Shown: piece after piece, positions 34,298 to 44,969 of the stretch | Position numbering within the stretch: the first letter of the stretch is position 1 | How the letters are laid out: each line of letters starts with the position of its first letter | From: Carposina sasakii | Taxonomy: Eukaryota; Arthropoda; Insecta; Lepidoptera; Carposinidae | Direction of reading: 5' to 3' | Length of the DNA: 64,000 bases | Assembly: GCA_014607495.2 (NCBI GenBank) | Contig: CP053161.1 | Coordinates: 1,674,001 to 1,738,000, forward strand | Translations under genes and position numbers: made by a program | Notes under the pieces: generated by a model | Database searches by the model: none | What the model saw: only the letters and a program-made list of their open reading frames with translations | What the model was told of the DNA's origin: nothing

Positions 34298-35995
34298 CTA
34301 GTGGCCCGTCCTCGTTTCGCTTCGGTACATATCCTCTAAAATTTGGAATTCCCGTTTGTCCCGTTCCCGTGGGAATATCGGGAAATATGTTCTCAGTGCT
34401 TCCTTACACTCCCTACCGAATATACCTGCCATATTTCATCATTTTGTGTCAAGTGGTCTTCGTAAAAATTGAGAATTCCCGTTTGTCCCGTTCCCGTGGG
34501 AATTTCGGGAAATCCGTTCTTAGTGCTTCCTCGCACTCCCTAGCGAATATACATGCCCGATTTCTGATTTATGTGTAGCGTATGTATAGCAGTTTTCGTA
34601 AAAAAAATATAATTCCCGTTTGTCCCGTTCTGGTGGAAATTTCGATAAATATGTTCTCAATGCCTCCTCACACTCCCTACCAAATTTCATCATTATATTG
34701 TGTCAAATGGTTTTCGTTAAAATTGGTTTTACTGTTCGTCCAGTTCCCGTGGGAATTACGGGAAATCAGATCTTTGTGCTCCCTAGCAGTCCCTAATGAA
34801 CAATTTTCGATTTCAACTTCATAGGTAAAGCGGTTTTCTTACAAATTTTTAATTCCAGTTTGTTCCGTTCCGGTGGGAATTTCGGGAAATATGTTCTGAG
34901 TGCTTCCTTACACTCCCTACCGAATATACCTGTCATATTTCATCTCGATATGTCATGTGGTTTTCGTAAAAACTTGAAATTCCTGTTTGTACCGTTCCCA
35001 TGGGAATTTCAGGAAACCCGTTCTTAATGGTCTTTAACACCCCCTAACAAACGTGCACACCAAATTTGATCTGTGTACCTCAAACGGTTTATTTTTATAC
35101 TTATTGAATAAGCTTTTGTTCCGGTACAGTGAAAATTTCGGTAAAAATTTGGAATTCCCATCTGCCCCGTTCCCATGGGAATTTCGGGAAATCCGTTCTT
35201 AGTGGTCTCTTAGACACCCTAACGAACATACAGACCAAATTTTATCTTATTTGGCTGGAAAGAAGTGGGTGCATTTTACTTGTGAAATTAAAAAATTATT
35301 TGTATCTGTCCGTTTCTTCGTGGGCTCATGTTCAGGTATGTTGTTTTTGCAATTCTTTTTTATTTTGACTAATTTTACACTCGTTTTAAGGATTTTCCCG
35401 AAGTTTCCATTCATCATCATCAGTCATCATAAATTCAGAAATCATCAGTATTGGCTGGATGGATTGTCCCGATTTCTTCGGGATAAACAATGTTGTGTCA
35501 TGTCATCTATACGTAACAGAATAATAAACTCCCCAGAACCCGCAATCACGCACACTTTGAAGCAACTTTTAGTAGGTCAAATTTTTACAACCTATTCACT
35601 GTATCTAAAAAACTGATAATATTTTATCGATTTGGCAATAATCGGCGGGTAAGAAGAGCGGAAGATGCGGGATTTTTGACTCGTTTTTGCTTCACTACCC
35701 GGAATACATCTGTCACTGAGGACTCCTTCTGGGGACTTGTTATTCTGTGGTGTATGTCAAACATATACCTCCATGCGTCAAATGGTTTAATAAAATTGTA
35801 TTAAATTTCATATTTATTCCAGCCCAGCGGAAATTATGCGAAACCCTATAGCCTATAATCATCCAGGTCCAATAAGGATTCTAACGGTGGAAGAATTTTT
35901 GAAATCGGTCCAGTAGTTTCGGAGCCTATTCGCTGCAAATAAACAAACAAACAAACAATCAATCAAAGTTTACCTCTTTATAATATTAGTATAGA
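34298..35995 (-). mobile_element. 1.7-kb Helitron carrying a seven-unit tandem array
   Basis: On the minus strand the element starts with TCTATACTAATATTATAAAG and ends with CTAG, with A at 34297 and T at 35996, so both ends obey the Helitron rule. Next to the 5' end (+ strand 35850-35970) lies the family sequence AAATCGGTCCAGTAGTTTCG and an AAAC run. The middle holds tandem units (34347-35260). The 119- to 121-codon open frames at 34219-34578 and 35251-35616, and the shorter ones between, are produced by the repeats and show no Rep or helicase motif. It is non-autonomous. Confidence 0.85.
34347..35260. repeat. Tandem array, about 125-bp unit, seven copies
   Basis: Units start near 34347, 34474, 34611, 34727, 34851, 34978 and 35153. 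The spacings are 127, 137, 116, 124, 127 and 175 bp. Each begins with a version of AATTCCCGTTTGTCCCGTTC then CCGTGGGAATTTCGGGAAAT, followed by CTTAGTGCTTCCTNACACTC-type sequence and a variable AT-rich part. Within each unit TTCCCGTGGGAA is a 12-bp near-palindrome. Units have diverged noticeably, so the array is not recent. Confidence 0.85.
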
Positions 35996-36004
35996 TATAG
36001 ATTA

Positions 36005-38450
36005 AAGGTTATAATAATTTGATGTGGTTAAAAAAATATATACATACCATAAACAAAAATAATCAGGCTAGAGATCTAATATGATCCAGCTATAAATGTA
36101 CAGGTACTCCACTTCTACGGACAAGTTATCGTCATAGTCGTGTCATACATCTCTATTGTACCTAAGCCTTATCAGATCAAATCGCATTATAATCTCGCTT
36201 CTAGAGCGTTTTCTTTTTTTATAGTTTTTTTGTTTGTTTATAGTTCAGCAAATGACGATAAACAGAAAACTATCGAAGTCGACACCCCTACTGCACACCT
36301 TCTCGAACCTTAAAGTGGTTAAACTTTTCTTGTTTTGAACGAACATTCTCTCGAATGTTAAATTGTAGGAAAATAAAGAAGAGCGTTTAGCGAGCATTCT
36401 GTCGAGCTTTTCAGCGAGCATTCTTTCGCTTAATAGCCGCCAGATTTTGCTTCGAATATTTTCCTCTGTCACTGGTAGATTTGCAGGTTCTGTCATTGAG
36501 CGTAAAAAAAATATTTGGTTGGTATCGACTAGCTAGCGTTTGCTAGAATTATCAGGAAAATGTTCCTATCGACGAAGCTCTAGGCTTGACTTTGTTGTTC
36601 AGTTCGACAAATGTAAAAACGGCTAATGCTCGATATTGTGTTACAAGTGAATGCTCAAGTCAGCTCTATTAAACTCAAATCTTTCCATGAAAAACGTTCG
36701 AAAAGTTATTTCGTCGTAAAATTCACGTCTATTAATATTATAGTTAGAGCTGTCTGTAGGTACGGTTGATAAACTAGTAATTTAGGTACTCTATGATCCG
36801 GTCACCCAACACCGCCACGCCAGGTCGGACGGACGTGTGCGACCGCAGCCGGCCCGTCATCGGATACGGTCCGGGTCGCGGCCGGAACTGCCCGTGTACG
36901 GTTTCATTTTATGGTCGACTGTATCGATTATACCTGAATAGTTACGTTTGTGTGGGGTTAATAGTGAAAATTAAAGAGAGTATGTTATGTAATGGTTGGT
37001 GATACAAAGGTTAGCTAAAATGCAAATGCACAAGAACTTAGGTACCTATGTAAATCCTAGTGTTTACTTTTTGTCTCTTGAGATCGACTCTTGTGTAGGT
37101 AATAATTAATCATTATTTTCGGAAACAACTTATTACTACAATATTTTGTTTGACCATTCAGTTCTTTTTTGAATTTTACCCACTGCTGAACTCAAAGTCA
37201 TTCAATAGTTTTTTAAACCATTGTTTAGTACGGATTTAAAATTTCGCTATCACGTATCGCCTAGACTTAATTACTTTTTCTGAGTCTAGCTGTTGTTATT
37301 TTGAAAGATCTGATCGCATCAGATTGATCTGCAATGAGATCAAATTAAAACGTGAGTCGATTAATATCCTCGGTCATCAATAGCAAGGACCTTTAAATTA
37401 ATTTCCTTAGGCACGAGTTTAAAATGTTGAATAACCACAGATGTTATCTATTTAGGAATTTGATCACGACATTGGCGATTCTGTTGCAAACCTGTACAAC
37501 AGAATGGTGACCATTTAGGCGAACCACAGGGTTTATTTGCAAGCAAAAATAATAATTATCAATAAAATGAACTTATGTTTTTCATTAATATAAGTAGAAG
37601 CAATATGCAGATAAAATATTTAGGTGGGCACAATTTAATCATATTTTGCTACAGTTTATCGGGATTTCATTATTGAATTGTGTGAGCTTATTATAATGAG
37701 GTAATTAAATTTATTTACTTACGTGAAGCTGTAACGTGATTTAACTAACGGTAGTGCGGTTTTGTAACTACCGTCGACGGTGGCTGGTAGGCTGGTGATT
37801 ATTGTACAGATAAACTTAAATCCCTGAACTAGTTTTTAGTACTCAATGCGGTTAGGTAAGCGCTGTAAGTGCTAGCTTGTACGTTGAGGGATTTCACATG
37901 GTTTTGGTACAGGATAGATAGCTCAATGAGATATTTAGCATTGTCAAAATAATAACATTTTTGTAGTTTGAATAGCTTATTTTTTTAACCTTATATAGAG
38001 GTTGTTGACTATTGTCGCTGTGTTGATCTAATATGATTGAAGTGCTTGCCAGCATGATGAAATTTCTTTTTATCTAATATAACTGCGTTCCTCGAACCCC
38101 TTTTCACTCGCAGCGCTTTTTCTGCTTTATATCTAACGAGTTTTTGTAGCTCTGCGTTTCGGAGTAGCGGTTGCTCAACCTCGGTTCCCACGGCATTGGT
38201 CGAAATTACTGTCATTTTCTGCGGTCTCCACGCTTAAGTACAGATAAAACGTGATCGTACCAAAACGCTGAGTCTACTTGCACGGAGTGCAGGTTAGGAT
38301 GATAGACTGGTGTACTTTGCATGTAAAAAGTACAATGTGCAAGGATAACATTTTTTTCTATGTTAGCAAACATCATGCTGTGCGAATTTTCTCTAATATT
38401 GGCCAGCTAGTTGCCTTGGAGAGTGGTGATATAATTCAAACCAGGATACA
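36005..38450. other. Unassigned sequence
   Basis: No gene is established. A minus-strand open frame at 36245-36496 has a protein-like first half (see findings). A strongly GC-rich patch lies at 36795-36900 (for example CGACCGCAGCCGGCCCGTCA). The remainder is AT-rich and without repeat signature. Confidence 0.45.
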
Positions 38451-38461
38451 TACATACTCAA

Positions 38462-38640
38462 GCTAAGTTTCTACTGAGGCGGAGCGGAGAGGAGTGGTGC
38501 TTAGCGGTACATAAATTGACCAATCACAACATGACGTATGCTCTTTCTGAGAGATTGAAGAGATTGCGGGCATAGTTATTGGTAAATTCATGCACCGCTA
38601 AGCACCGCTCCTCTCCGCTCCGCCTCAGTGGAAACGCAGC
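38462..38640. mobile_element. Foldback MITE with arms of about 60 bp
   Basis: The left arm reads TTTCTACTGAGGCGGAGCGG, AGAGGAGTGGTGCTTAGCGG. The right arm is its reverse complement with few changes (CCGCTAAGCACCGCTCCTCT, CCGCTCCGCCTCAGTGGAAA). About 54 bp separate the arms. The target duplication is not resolved: CTCA on both sides is suggestive but short. The high arm identity implies a recent insertion or maintenance by gene conversion. Confidence 0.85.
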
Positions 38641-38740
38641 CTCAGGCTGTGTTCCCAAAATGGGGTAGCCAGAACTGCAGGATCATAAACAAAGTCCCAC
38701 AGCCACCTGGATCATTCACAGAATTAAGAAATAGAAAGAC
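38641..38740 (-). repeat. Tailed repeat family C, fragment
   Basis: CTGTGTTCCCAAAATGGGGT, AGCCAGAACTGCAGGATCAT and AAAGTCCCACAGCCACCTGG match the reverse of 19201-19330 and the copy at 62645-62745. It abuts the foldback element on its left, which probably inserted in or beside it. Confidence 0.65.
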
Positions 38741-38851
38741 AAAGAAAAAGAACTATCTAACTTAGTAATCAAATGTTGCTACATTAATTAATTCAAATAC
38801 ATACTTACTGTTTTTTTTGTCTACAGAATTGAATTCACAATACGTTTCCAG

Positions 38852-39337
38852 CAGAGGCGGCTGCTGACATTTTTAGACGGGTGTTCACCCCCTTAACGAA
38901 TGGGATGGTGCAAGTTCAACAGTACACTTGTAAAAATTCAGATGACCTAATGAAACACATTAAAGACAACCATATCGCGTTCTAACTCAGACTAGGCGAC
39001 CTCTAGTGGCGGCATACGCGAATTAAAGTGAGCGGCGCTCCAGATAAGGCTAATTTTTCATACGAAATCTTCTGTTTCACGCGCCGGCCTATGTTGGTAT
39101 GTCTCTTTCGCACTCATTGAATACTGTACTAGGAATCGTACCAAATTACGTTTCATTGGAGCGCGATCGCTAGCGCTCCACTCGATACATAAGATTACAA
39201 CTTACTTGAGACGAACGCGCAGACACTATTGTATAAACATAGTAGAATTGAAAGATAGTTATAAATATAGATTGCCTATGTAATCTTCGTGGGTGGGAGT
39301 GCACTGCACGAGCGCTCCTTAGGACGAGCCGCCAGTG
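38852..39337. mobile_element. hAT-type MITE, 486 bp, perfect 8-bp duplication
   Basis: The left end CAGAGGCGGCTGCTGAC and the right end (reverse complement CACTGGCGGCTCGTCCT) are diverged inverted repeats of the CAGTGGCGGCT type common in hAT elements. The 8-bp duplication GTTTCCAG lies at 38844-38851 and 39338-39345. Inside, GGAGCGC...GCGCTCC (39160-39180) forms a strong hairpin. The open frames 39170-39391 (-) and 39289-39519 (+) overlap its right part and have no transposase motif. Confidence 0.9.
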
Positions 39338-39349
39338 GTTTCCAGTACC

Positions 39350-40850
39350 TACAGGTAGACATTTCGTATAGTAGGTACCCCAAACATACACTTGCCAAAA
39401 CTACCCTAAACTATTTAGTTTTTCCATTATTCTTCTCTATATTTAACTTAACCTTTGGTCCTAAGAAAATGTTATACTTATCTATGAAAGTAGTGAAGGT
39501 ATTGGCCGAACCTTCGTAACCCATACCTTTTTATAACTAAACCTTTTCCGCCCTGAGCTATTGTGAAAATATTTTTCATATCTCGGTTATATTTTATCAG
39601 TATTTTGACGGGTTTATCTGTATTGTAAAAAATAGTTTGTACAAAATGCTATTTTATATAAAAAAAAAAAACAGTTTTGTAATGTTTCCCCATATAATAA
39701 AATCTAAATAAAAAGTGAATCAAAAAATCCAATTTGGTTTCTTGCCGCATCAGATAGATTTATCATTCTATTTGTGTGGGTTTTAATTGCCTCTGGAGTT
39801 TTTACGCAAATAAATTCAGACTCGTCTGTATGCCGTGACAAATACTAACAAACCAACTAACAGAGTGCAGAGGTTCTTTGCTACAGAATAATTACGAATG
39901 CAGAGGGACAACATCCTGTTTGATTAAAAAATATTGTCTCTTTTAGTCAAGTCAATTAGCTTATTAGTGTCAATAGCTTTTTTGTAAAGCTTCTATCGAA
40001 TCTATGAAAATCTCTATGTAAGTTGCATGTTCTTGTAATGATTAGCATTCGTAACAGGCTTCACTTCCCTGGCTGCAGCATTAGGTGCCATCATAATATT
40101 GCATGGGAACTTTTTCAGTATCATTTAGCTAGGGAATTAACTTAAAGATTTTGACAACAGAGCAACTGAGCTTGGGTATCTGTATTTACTGCACTGTGAC
40201 ACGATTCAACAAGAGTGCACTGATTACACCTCTCGCCTCAAGGCCGTCTATTGTTCTACTGGATTCTTGCGCTGCACGCAAACAGGCGTCGCGTCGTACA
40301 CTTTTGTATAATAAACCTATTTTATTATCATTTTATGGCGCAAAAATACGATGCACGGTAGCCATTTTTAAGTAGATTATGTCTGGATGTTGTTGTTTGT
40401 TTAGTTTTTCTTTTCTTCAAATTAAGATATTATCTAGTTTTAATTATGCAAAACCTATCTATTCTTGCTTTTAAACCTGTGTTTATATTTTATGTTACTG
40501 TAATTGCTTATAATAATAGCCTACTAATAGCTACTCTTTGCTACATAACCAAGCTAATGATTAATGTTATTTGTCTATTTTAGCGAAGTAATTTCTCTGC
40601 GTTTACGTATTTTACTGCGTATGATAGTAGACTGCGTTTCACCGAATAGCGCTATGAGTAGTTACTATATGCGTGATTACATAATCTGAAAAAAAAGTTA
40701 GTTCTCAAATCAGACATATGAGTAATTCTATAAAACGGACTCTATTACGTAGAGATCCGAAAATGCATTCAGAACATGCTTTCCAGTATTATGTAATATG
40801 GGGATTACCACGTGGAAGCGAGATTCATTACCAATCGCTAGATTGTTATA
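39350..40850. other. Unassigned sequence
   Basis: Nothing recognisable. Open frames of 63-76 codons have no motif and no supporting splice or promoter signals. Confidence 0.5.
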
Positions 40851-40856
40851 TTTGTA

Positions 40857-40988
40857 CCCGACAAGCTGCGGTAGGCTCACCCCTTATCACGTGGGACTTA
40901 ATAGGCTAACTGGTGAAAAGTGGGTGTGTGATTTGCACACCTCTGCCCAACCTCTTTGGGGGATAATGGGTGTGACTGTATGTATGTA
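40857..40988 (+). repeat. Tailed repeat family E
   Basis: The order is CCCGACAAGCTGCGGTAGGC, TCACCCCTTATCACGTGGGA, TAGGCTAACTGGTGAAAAGT, GATTTGCACACCTCTGCCCA, GGGGGATAATGGGTGTGACT and then a TGTATGTATGT tail. It matches the reverse copy at 26955-27118. Two 63-codon frames overlapping it are shadows. Confidence 0.75.
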
Positions 40989-41357
40989 ATCCCCTGTTCT
41001 ATTAAGTATTCCATGACTACAGTGTGGTTGCCTCAGCCATGTTGGAATCACACCAATTTGAGGAAATCGTCAGTGTAGTCCGTCATTGTGGTGGTCCGAT
41101 ATTCAGGAGCGTGGATTATCTACGCGTTTGGCTTACCGACCAAATAATAGTAAATGTAGAGTCTGAAGACCAAGGTTTATTTACTAACATAATATATGTT
41201 ATGCACCTAATATAGGTACATCATATTTACCGTATAAAGTACGACAATGAGGCAAATGAGTAAAAGTAATATATTATACAAGCCGGGAAGTAGGTAGCAG
41301 CGCTTTCTTTGTTGACAACATAGTCAGAAAATAACACTGCATGTACAAAAACTCTCC

Positions 41358-41810
41358 GATCTATTCTGGTCCGATCCCTTAAACTAATCCCGTTTTACTT
41401 TAAATCCACAACAAATTCCGGTCTGATACCAAAACAATTTTTAGATTCCGGTCTGATCCCGTGGAGTTCTTTTTGAATGTGTAAGGTCAGAAAATAAAAT
41501 AGGAAATAAAAGGATGAAAATTCTTCAAGTTGTTTTATTGAAGAACGACAAAGTCAAGAAAAAAAAAAGAATTAGTAAAATAGTTCGATCTCTTAGTCAA
41601 AATCGACAATCATTCGAAAAACAATATCGTATGTGACTACTGTTTTACTTGCTAACAGTACTATAAAATCATTAAGGGATCAGAACGTAATACAAAATAA
41701 ATGAAATATTCATCTGATCCCGCGAGGGGCTCGGATGGGAATGAAATTATAAAATTAAATAAAAAGGATCCTTTGCGGGATCACTTGCTGGGATCAGAAC
41801 GGAATAGATC
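41358..41810. mobile_element. MITE with GATC termini and 8-bp duplication
   Basis: The element begins GATCTATTCTGGTCCGATCC and ends GGGATCAGAACGGAATAGATC, an imperfect inverted repeat. It is flanked by AACTCTCC at 41350-41357 and 41811-41818, a perfect 8-bp target duplication. The word TTCYGGTCTGATCCC or its complement recurs several times within 150 bp of each end (for example GATCCCGTGG near 41456, GATCCCGCGAGG near 41715). The 8-bp duplication suggests hAT or a similar superfamily, but the terminal GATC is not the usual hAT CAG end. No coding capacity. Confidence 0.8.
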
Positions 41811-41818
41811 AACTCTCC

Positions 41819-41895
41819 TTTGGCAGCTACTTTTGGTGTGCCCCCAGGGAGGCCTACGTCCTGCAGTGGTCTGCAAAAGGCTGATGTGTGTATGT
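41819..41895 (+). mobile_element. RTE-type LINE 3' end fragment
   Basis: TGTGCCCCCAGGGAGGCCTA, CGTCCTGCAGTGGTCTGC and AAAAGGCTGATG match, with changes, the terminus at 51984-52078. The GATC-ended MITE sits directly upstream and probably inserted into this older LINE. Confidence 0.7.
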
Positions 41896-42059
41896 ATTGG
41901 GCAATTAAGCAACATTTTGCTTTTCCTTCTCTTAGATACAATTTTACTCATGATACTTTCAATGTATGGAGTTTGAATAATGTGACGAAGTTACATTGTG
42001 ACAATGAACTACCTATATACCCGTTGGAAGCTAATCTGTCTATAACAAATTATTAGTAA

Positions 42060-43565
42060 GTTAAGTAGAGCTTCGGTTAAATACGAGTATCTCAAAGGAC
42101 AAATTTTATACAGAAGACTTGTTCAAACTATTCACTTCGATGTCCCCGAGCAAATAATGACCAAGTTACAAATATTTTTTTCATTTAATGTAGGCACATA
42201 AGGATATTTTTATATTTTTATGGGTATAATATTTTTTAATGGGTTATTTACAAAGTGACTGACAGAAAACGCACAGACTAAACCACTTGGCGTAGATAGC
42301 AGTAATTTGGCATGTATGTTCCGAAATAAGTACCTACCTAGGTAAGAACTGGTTGGTTGGAAGATATATAATGTTAGGTACAAGCTCGCCTTTGTACATT
42401 ACTTTAATTTCTACATGTTACTTTAGTGTACCTATGAGTACAATAAAGATTAAGAATAACTTTTAAATACGAAAATGTACCTAAGTATTAACAATCGCTG
42501 GCGATTGTAGAATCGTAAAACTCAACATCTTTATAGTGCTCTATTGGTGGAAATAGAAATAAAAAGATGAACAAAATAGCTTTCAACTATAAAGTTGCAA
42601 CGCCGTTTAAAAAGGTATACCGTTATATTACCGGAGCACGTTCGTATTTAACGGCGGCGAGCGGATAATGCCTGCCGTGGAGGGCAATAATCGAAAATAA
42701 AAAATTCAACGCATCGTCGCGTCTCGCTTACAACGGTGCACTGTACCGGATGTGTGAGCGTGACAGGTGATTCCGGAACCTATTTGCAAATACGAAGCAA
42801 GAGAACTAGAATATGTATGCGAAAATTATCAAATGCATTGTTTATAACTCTTTATTAAGTCATTGCTTCCCAGCGTTTATGTTTTTAAATGTTCATAAAA
42901 TGTTTATGTGGGCAATAAATTTGAATAACCCATATTTATAGGTATAGGCTATTCCGAACCAGATTGTTCAAGATTTCAAATACCGATAATAGTTCCAATC
43001 TACAATTACTATTGTTCTTTCAACTTTATGAAAATCTATTTAATTTTCACACATAAAAAAATACGCTGCTTATTTTATTTATGTATAAACTAAATTTGAG
43101 ATTGGCTTGACTCTCTAAATCACAGCCACTATATACGGCGCGTGGCAACGCTTCTTATTTTATAAACACCACCAAATATAACAATATAAACGGCATGCGC
43201 TAACGAATTCAAAACGAAAGCACGGTATAAATAAGTCCTGTCACGCGCTCTTTCGTCACCTGCCGCACCGTGAGACGGTCGGACGGATTTGCATGCGGTG
43301 GCCCGCGACGGACCGGAAGCAGGGTGTGTCCCCAAACTGCTCGCTTCCTGTCCAGTGTGGACGAGGCTTTAGCATGGAGCAGGTACCAGGGGAGCTGGGT
43401 TAAGCTGTCGCCGATATACAAGGTGTTTGAGACAGCCAGGCAACTATTGATACCATGACTTCAGACCATGATTCTGAGACGCAAAACACTGAAAATTATC
43501 ACAGGAAAATTTTAAAATTTTCCGACATTTTTTCATATTTTCAGGAAAAAATAGTTTAGTTCTTT
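42060..43565. other. Unassigned sequence with a GC-rich block
   Basis: No gene is recognised. 42640-42790 and 43130-43450 are GC-rich and CG-rich. The latter contains GGATTTGCATGCGG (an octamer-like ATTTGCAT) and overlapping short open frames on both strands without motifs. It might be a conserved element or an unrecognised transposon. Confidence 0.35.
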
Positions 43566-43574
43566 TAATTAAGA

Positions 43575-43736
43575 CGGCCGATTGGTGTAGTTGGTAGTGG
43601 TCCTGCCTGCGACGCCATAGGTCCTGGGTTCGAATCCCGGTAGGTGCAACATTGATGTGATGAATATCGAGGGATCTTATTGTGGGACTAGGTCAATGTG
43701 TTGTGAAGTGTGTGAATATTTATTTATTTATTTATA
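43575..43736 (+). mobile_element. tRNA-derived SINE with intact box A and box B
   Basis: Box A TGGTGTAGTTGG (43583-43594) and box B GGTTCGAATCC (43627-43637) fit polymerase III internal promoter consensus and are spaced as in a tRNA. The tRNA-unrelated body (GATGAATATCGAGGG, GTGGGACTAGGTCAATG) follows, then a TTTA-repeat tail. A true tRNA is unlikely, because no acceptor stem pairs across the ends. No target duplication was found. Confidence 0.8.
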
Positions 43737-44112
43737 AATAGGCCTTAGATAATGACTTCAAAATAAAATTTTAACCAAAAGATAATTTTCAAAATAAAGT
43801 TTCCCTCAAAAAAGTTCAAATAACTGATCAATCCTAATAGAGAGTCACAAGTGATCCAAAAAACAGCAATGTGTCACACAATAACAAATAAGCCCATTAA
43901 ATAATACACACACCAGTCACAGAATCGCCCGATACAATTGGCACGGAGAGTAAAGATTTCTGATAATCAAATCTCCTGCGAGTAATAATACTGTCTTATA
44001 GCTCAATGCGATGGTACTTGTTCAGCATTTCAGTATTTGCCTGGCTGTTACCCACACCCTATATTTAGTGCATTCTCAAAATCTAAATGCCAATTTTTAG
44101 TGTGGTTCGCAG

Positions 44113-44333
44113 TGTTGTTGGTGGGTTCAAATAATACCAGATTTTGCATCTGGTATGGACCAGATAGATGGATATTATTTGACCAACAACCTCATCTGCT
44201 CATGGTGCAATGTGCAACCTGGTATATTATAATAAATAGTGGACGCGGCGCGTGGTGTTCAGTTTCAATTCAGTGTGTATTTATTCTACAGGATCAATTT
44301 TATTGGTATAAAAATTAATTTGTCAACCTAACA
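44113..44333 (+). mobile_element. Possible solo LTR of a Copia-like element
   Basis: The block starts TGTTG and ends TAACA, compatible with TG...CA termini. It opens with a nested hairpin (GTTGTTGGT and TCAAATAATA pairing with TATTATTTGACCAACAAC; inside it ATACCAGAT-TTTGC-ATCTGGTAT). A TATA-like TATTATAATAAATAG lies about 110 bp in, then a CAGT-rich start-like stretch. TTGGTATAAAA near 44304 vaguely resembles a degraded initiator-tRNA primer site. No 5-bp target duplication is visible, so the limits and the call are tentative. Confidence 0.3.
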
Positions 44334-44654
44334 AAAGCTTTATTCACCAATGCTTACTCTCACAACGGCGATCTCTCTACCTATTAGGTCTCTAGGTAGG
44401 TACAAAAGTTGTTAAACCACCTTCTCTTTACATCTACACCGTGGACTATCCTGCCAGGTGGGCCGGACGTTGGCCTTATTGATTAGATTCGGGACAGAAT
44501 TGATTGCGATGGGTTTTATGGGGTTCAGCTTAGCTAATGTTGTGTACTATCCTCACGTTACTGCGCTCTTAGAACTTTAATTATCTCAACTGCTAACGGA
44601 ATTACAAACTGCATTATGCTGTCGTGCCGATGTCGTCATCATTCATTATCGGCC

Positions 44655-44700
44655 ATGAGAAGTCCACTGTTGAACATAGGCCTCCCCCAACAACCTTCAC
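44655..44700 (-). mobile_element. RTE-like LINE 3' fragment
   Basis: AGTCCACTGTTGAACATAGG then CCTCCCCCAA is a common variant of the reverse complement of the LINE terminus (TTGGGGGAGGCC...CAGTGGACT). It is short and truncated. Confidence 0.6.
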
Positions 44701-44834
44701 TCCGACCGGTCGGAAGTAGCCTGCAAACAGACGATATATTTGCGTTTAATTTGAAGTTACGTTAATGTTATGCGAATATTTTATATTATTCTTTCATTTG
44801 TGCAACTACAAAAATAATTTTAGGCATGTACTTA

Positions 44835-44965
44835 TATACATACATATTGCTATGGATTGCTATGCTAATCTGCGTAAATGCTACAGTATCATTAATGAGA
44901 TCCCATAGCCATGTTTAGCATAACAGGGATAGTTGTTAATTATCAGTGACATGACAACTATAGGC
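44835..44965 (-). repeat. Tailed repeat family C, decayed reverse copy
   Basis: After an ATACATACAT tail come TGAGATCCCATAGCCATGTT, TAGCATAACAGGGATAG and ATTATCAGTGACA. These match 20281-20350 in the same direction. Confidence 0.55.
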
Positions 44966-44969
44966 GTGT

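Noticed and set aside
34347..35260. Regularly spaced repeats that might suggest a CRISPR array
   Set aside because: The units are about 125 bp, diverged, contiguous and inside a eukaryotic transposon; there are no short identical repeats with unique spacers.
35320..35345. TTCAG|GTATGT, another acceptor-donor fusion
   Set aside because: It lies inside the Helitron and lacks a good pyrimidine tract.
34219..35616. Open frames of about 80-121 codons with recurring PVCPVPVGISGN / SRSRGNFGKSVLS peptides
   Set aside because: The peptide repetition comes from the 125-bp DNA tandem units inside a Helitron; no domain is present and frames change from unit to unit.
38800..38832. Strong acceptor-like TTTTTTTTGTCTACAG
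   Set aside because: No donor or open coding frame follows; a hAT MITE starts about 20 bp downstream, so no exon can be supported.
43575..43650. A genuine tRNA gene
   Set aside because: The promoter boxes fit, but the ends do not form an acceptor stem, and a SINE body with a TTTA tail follows.
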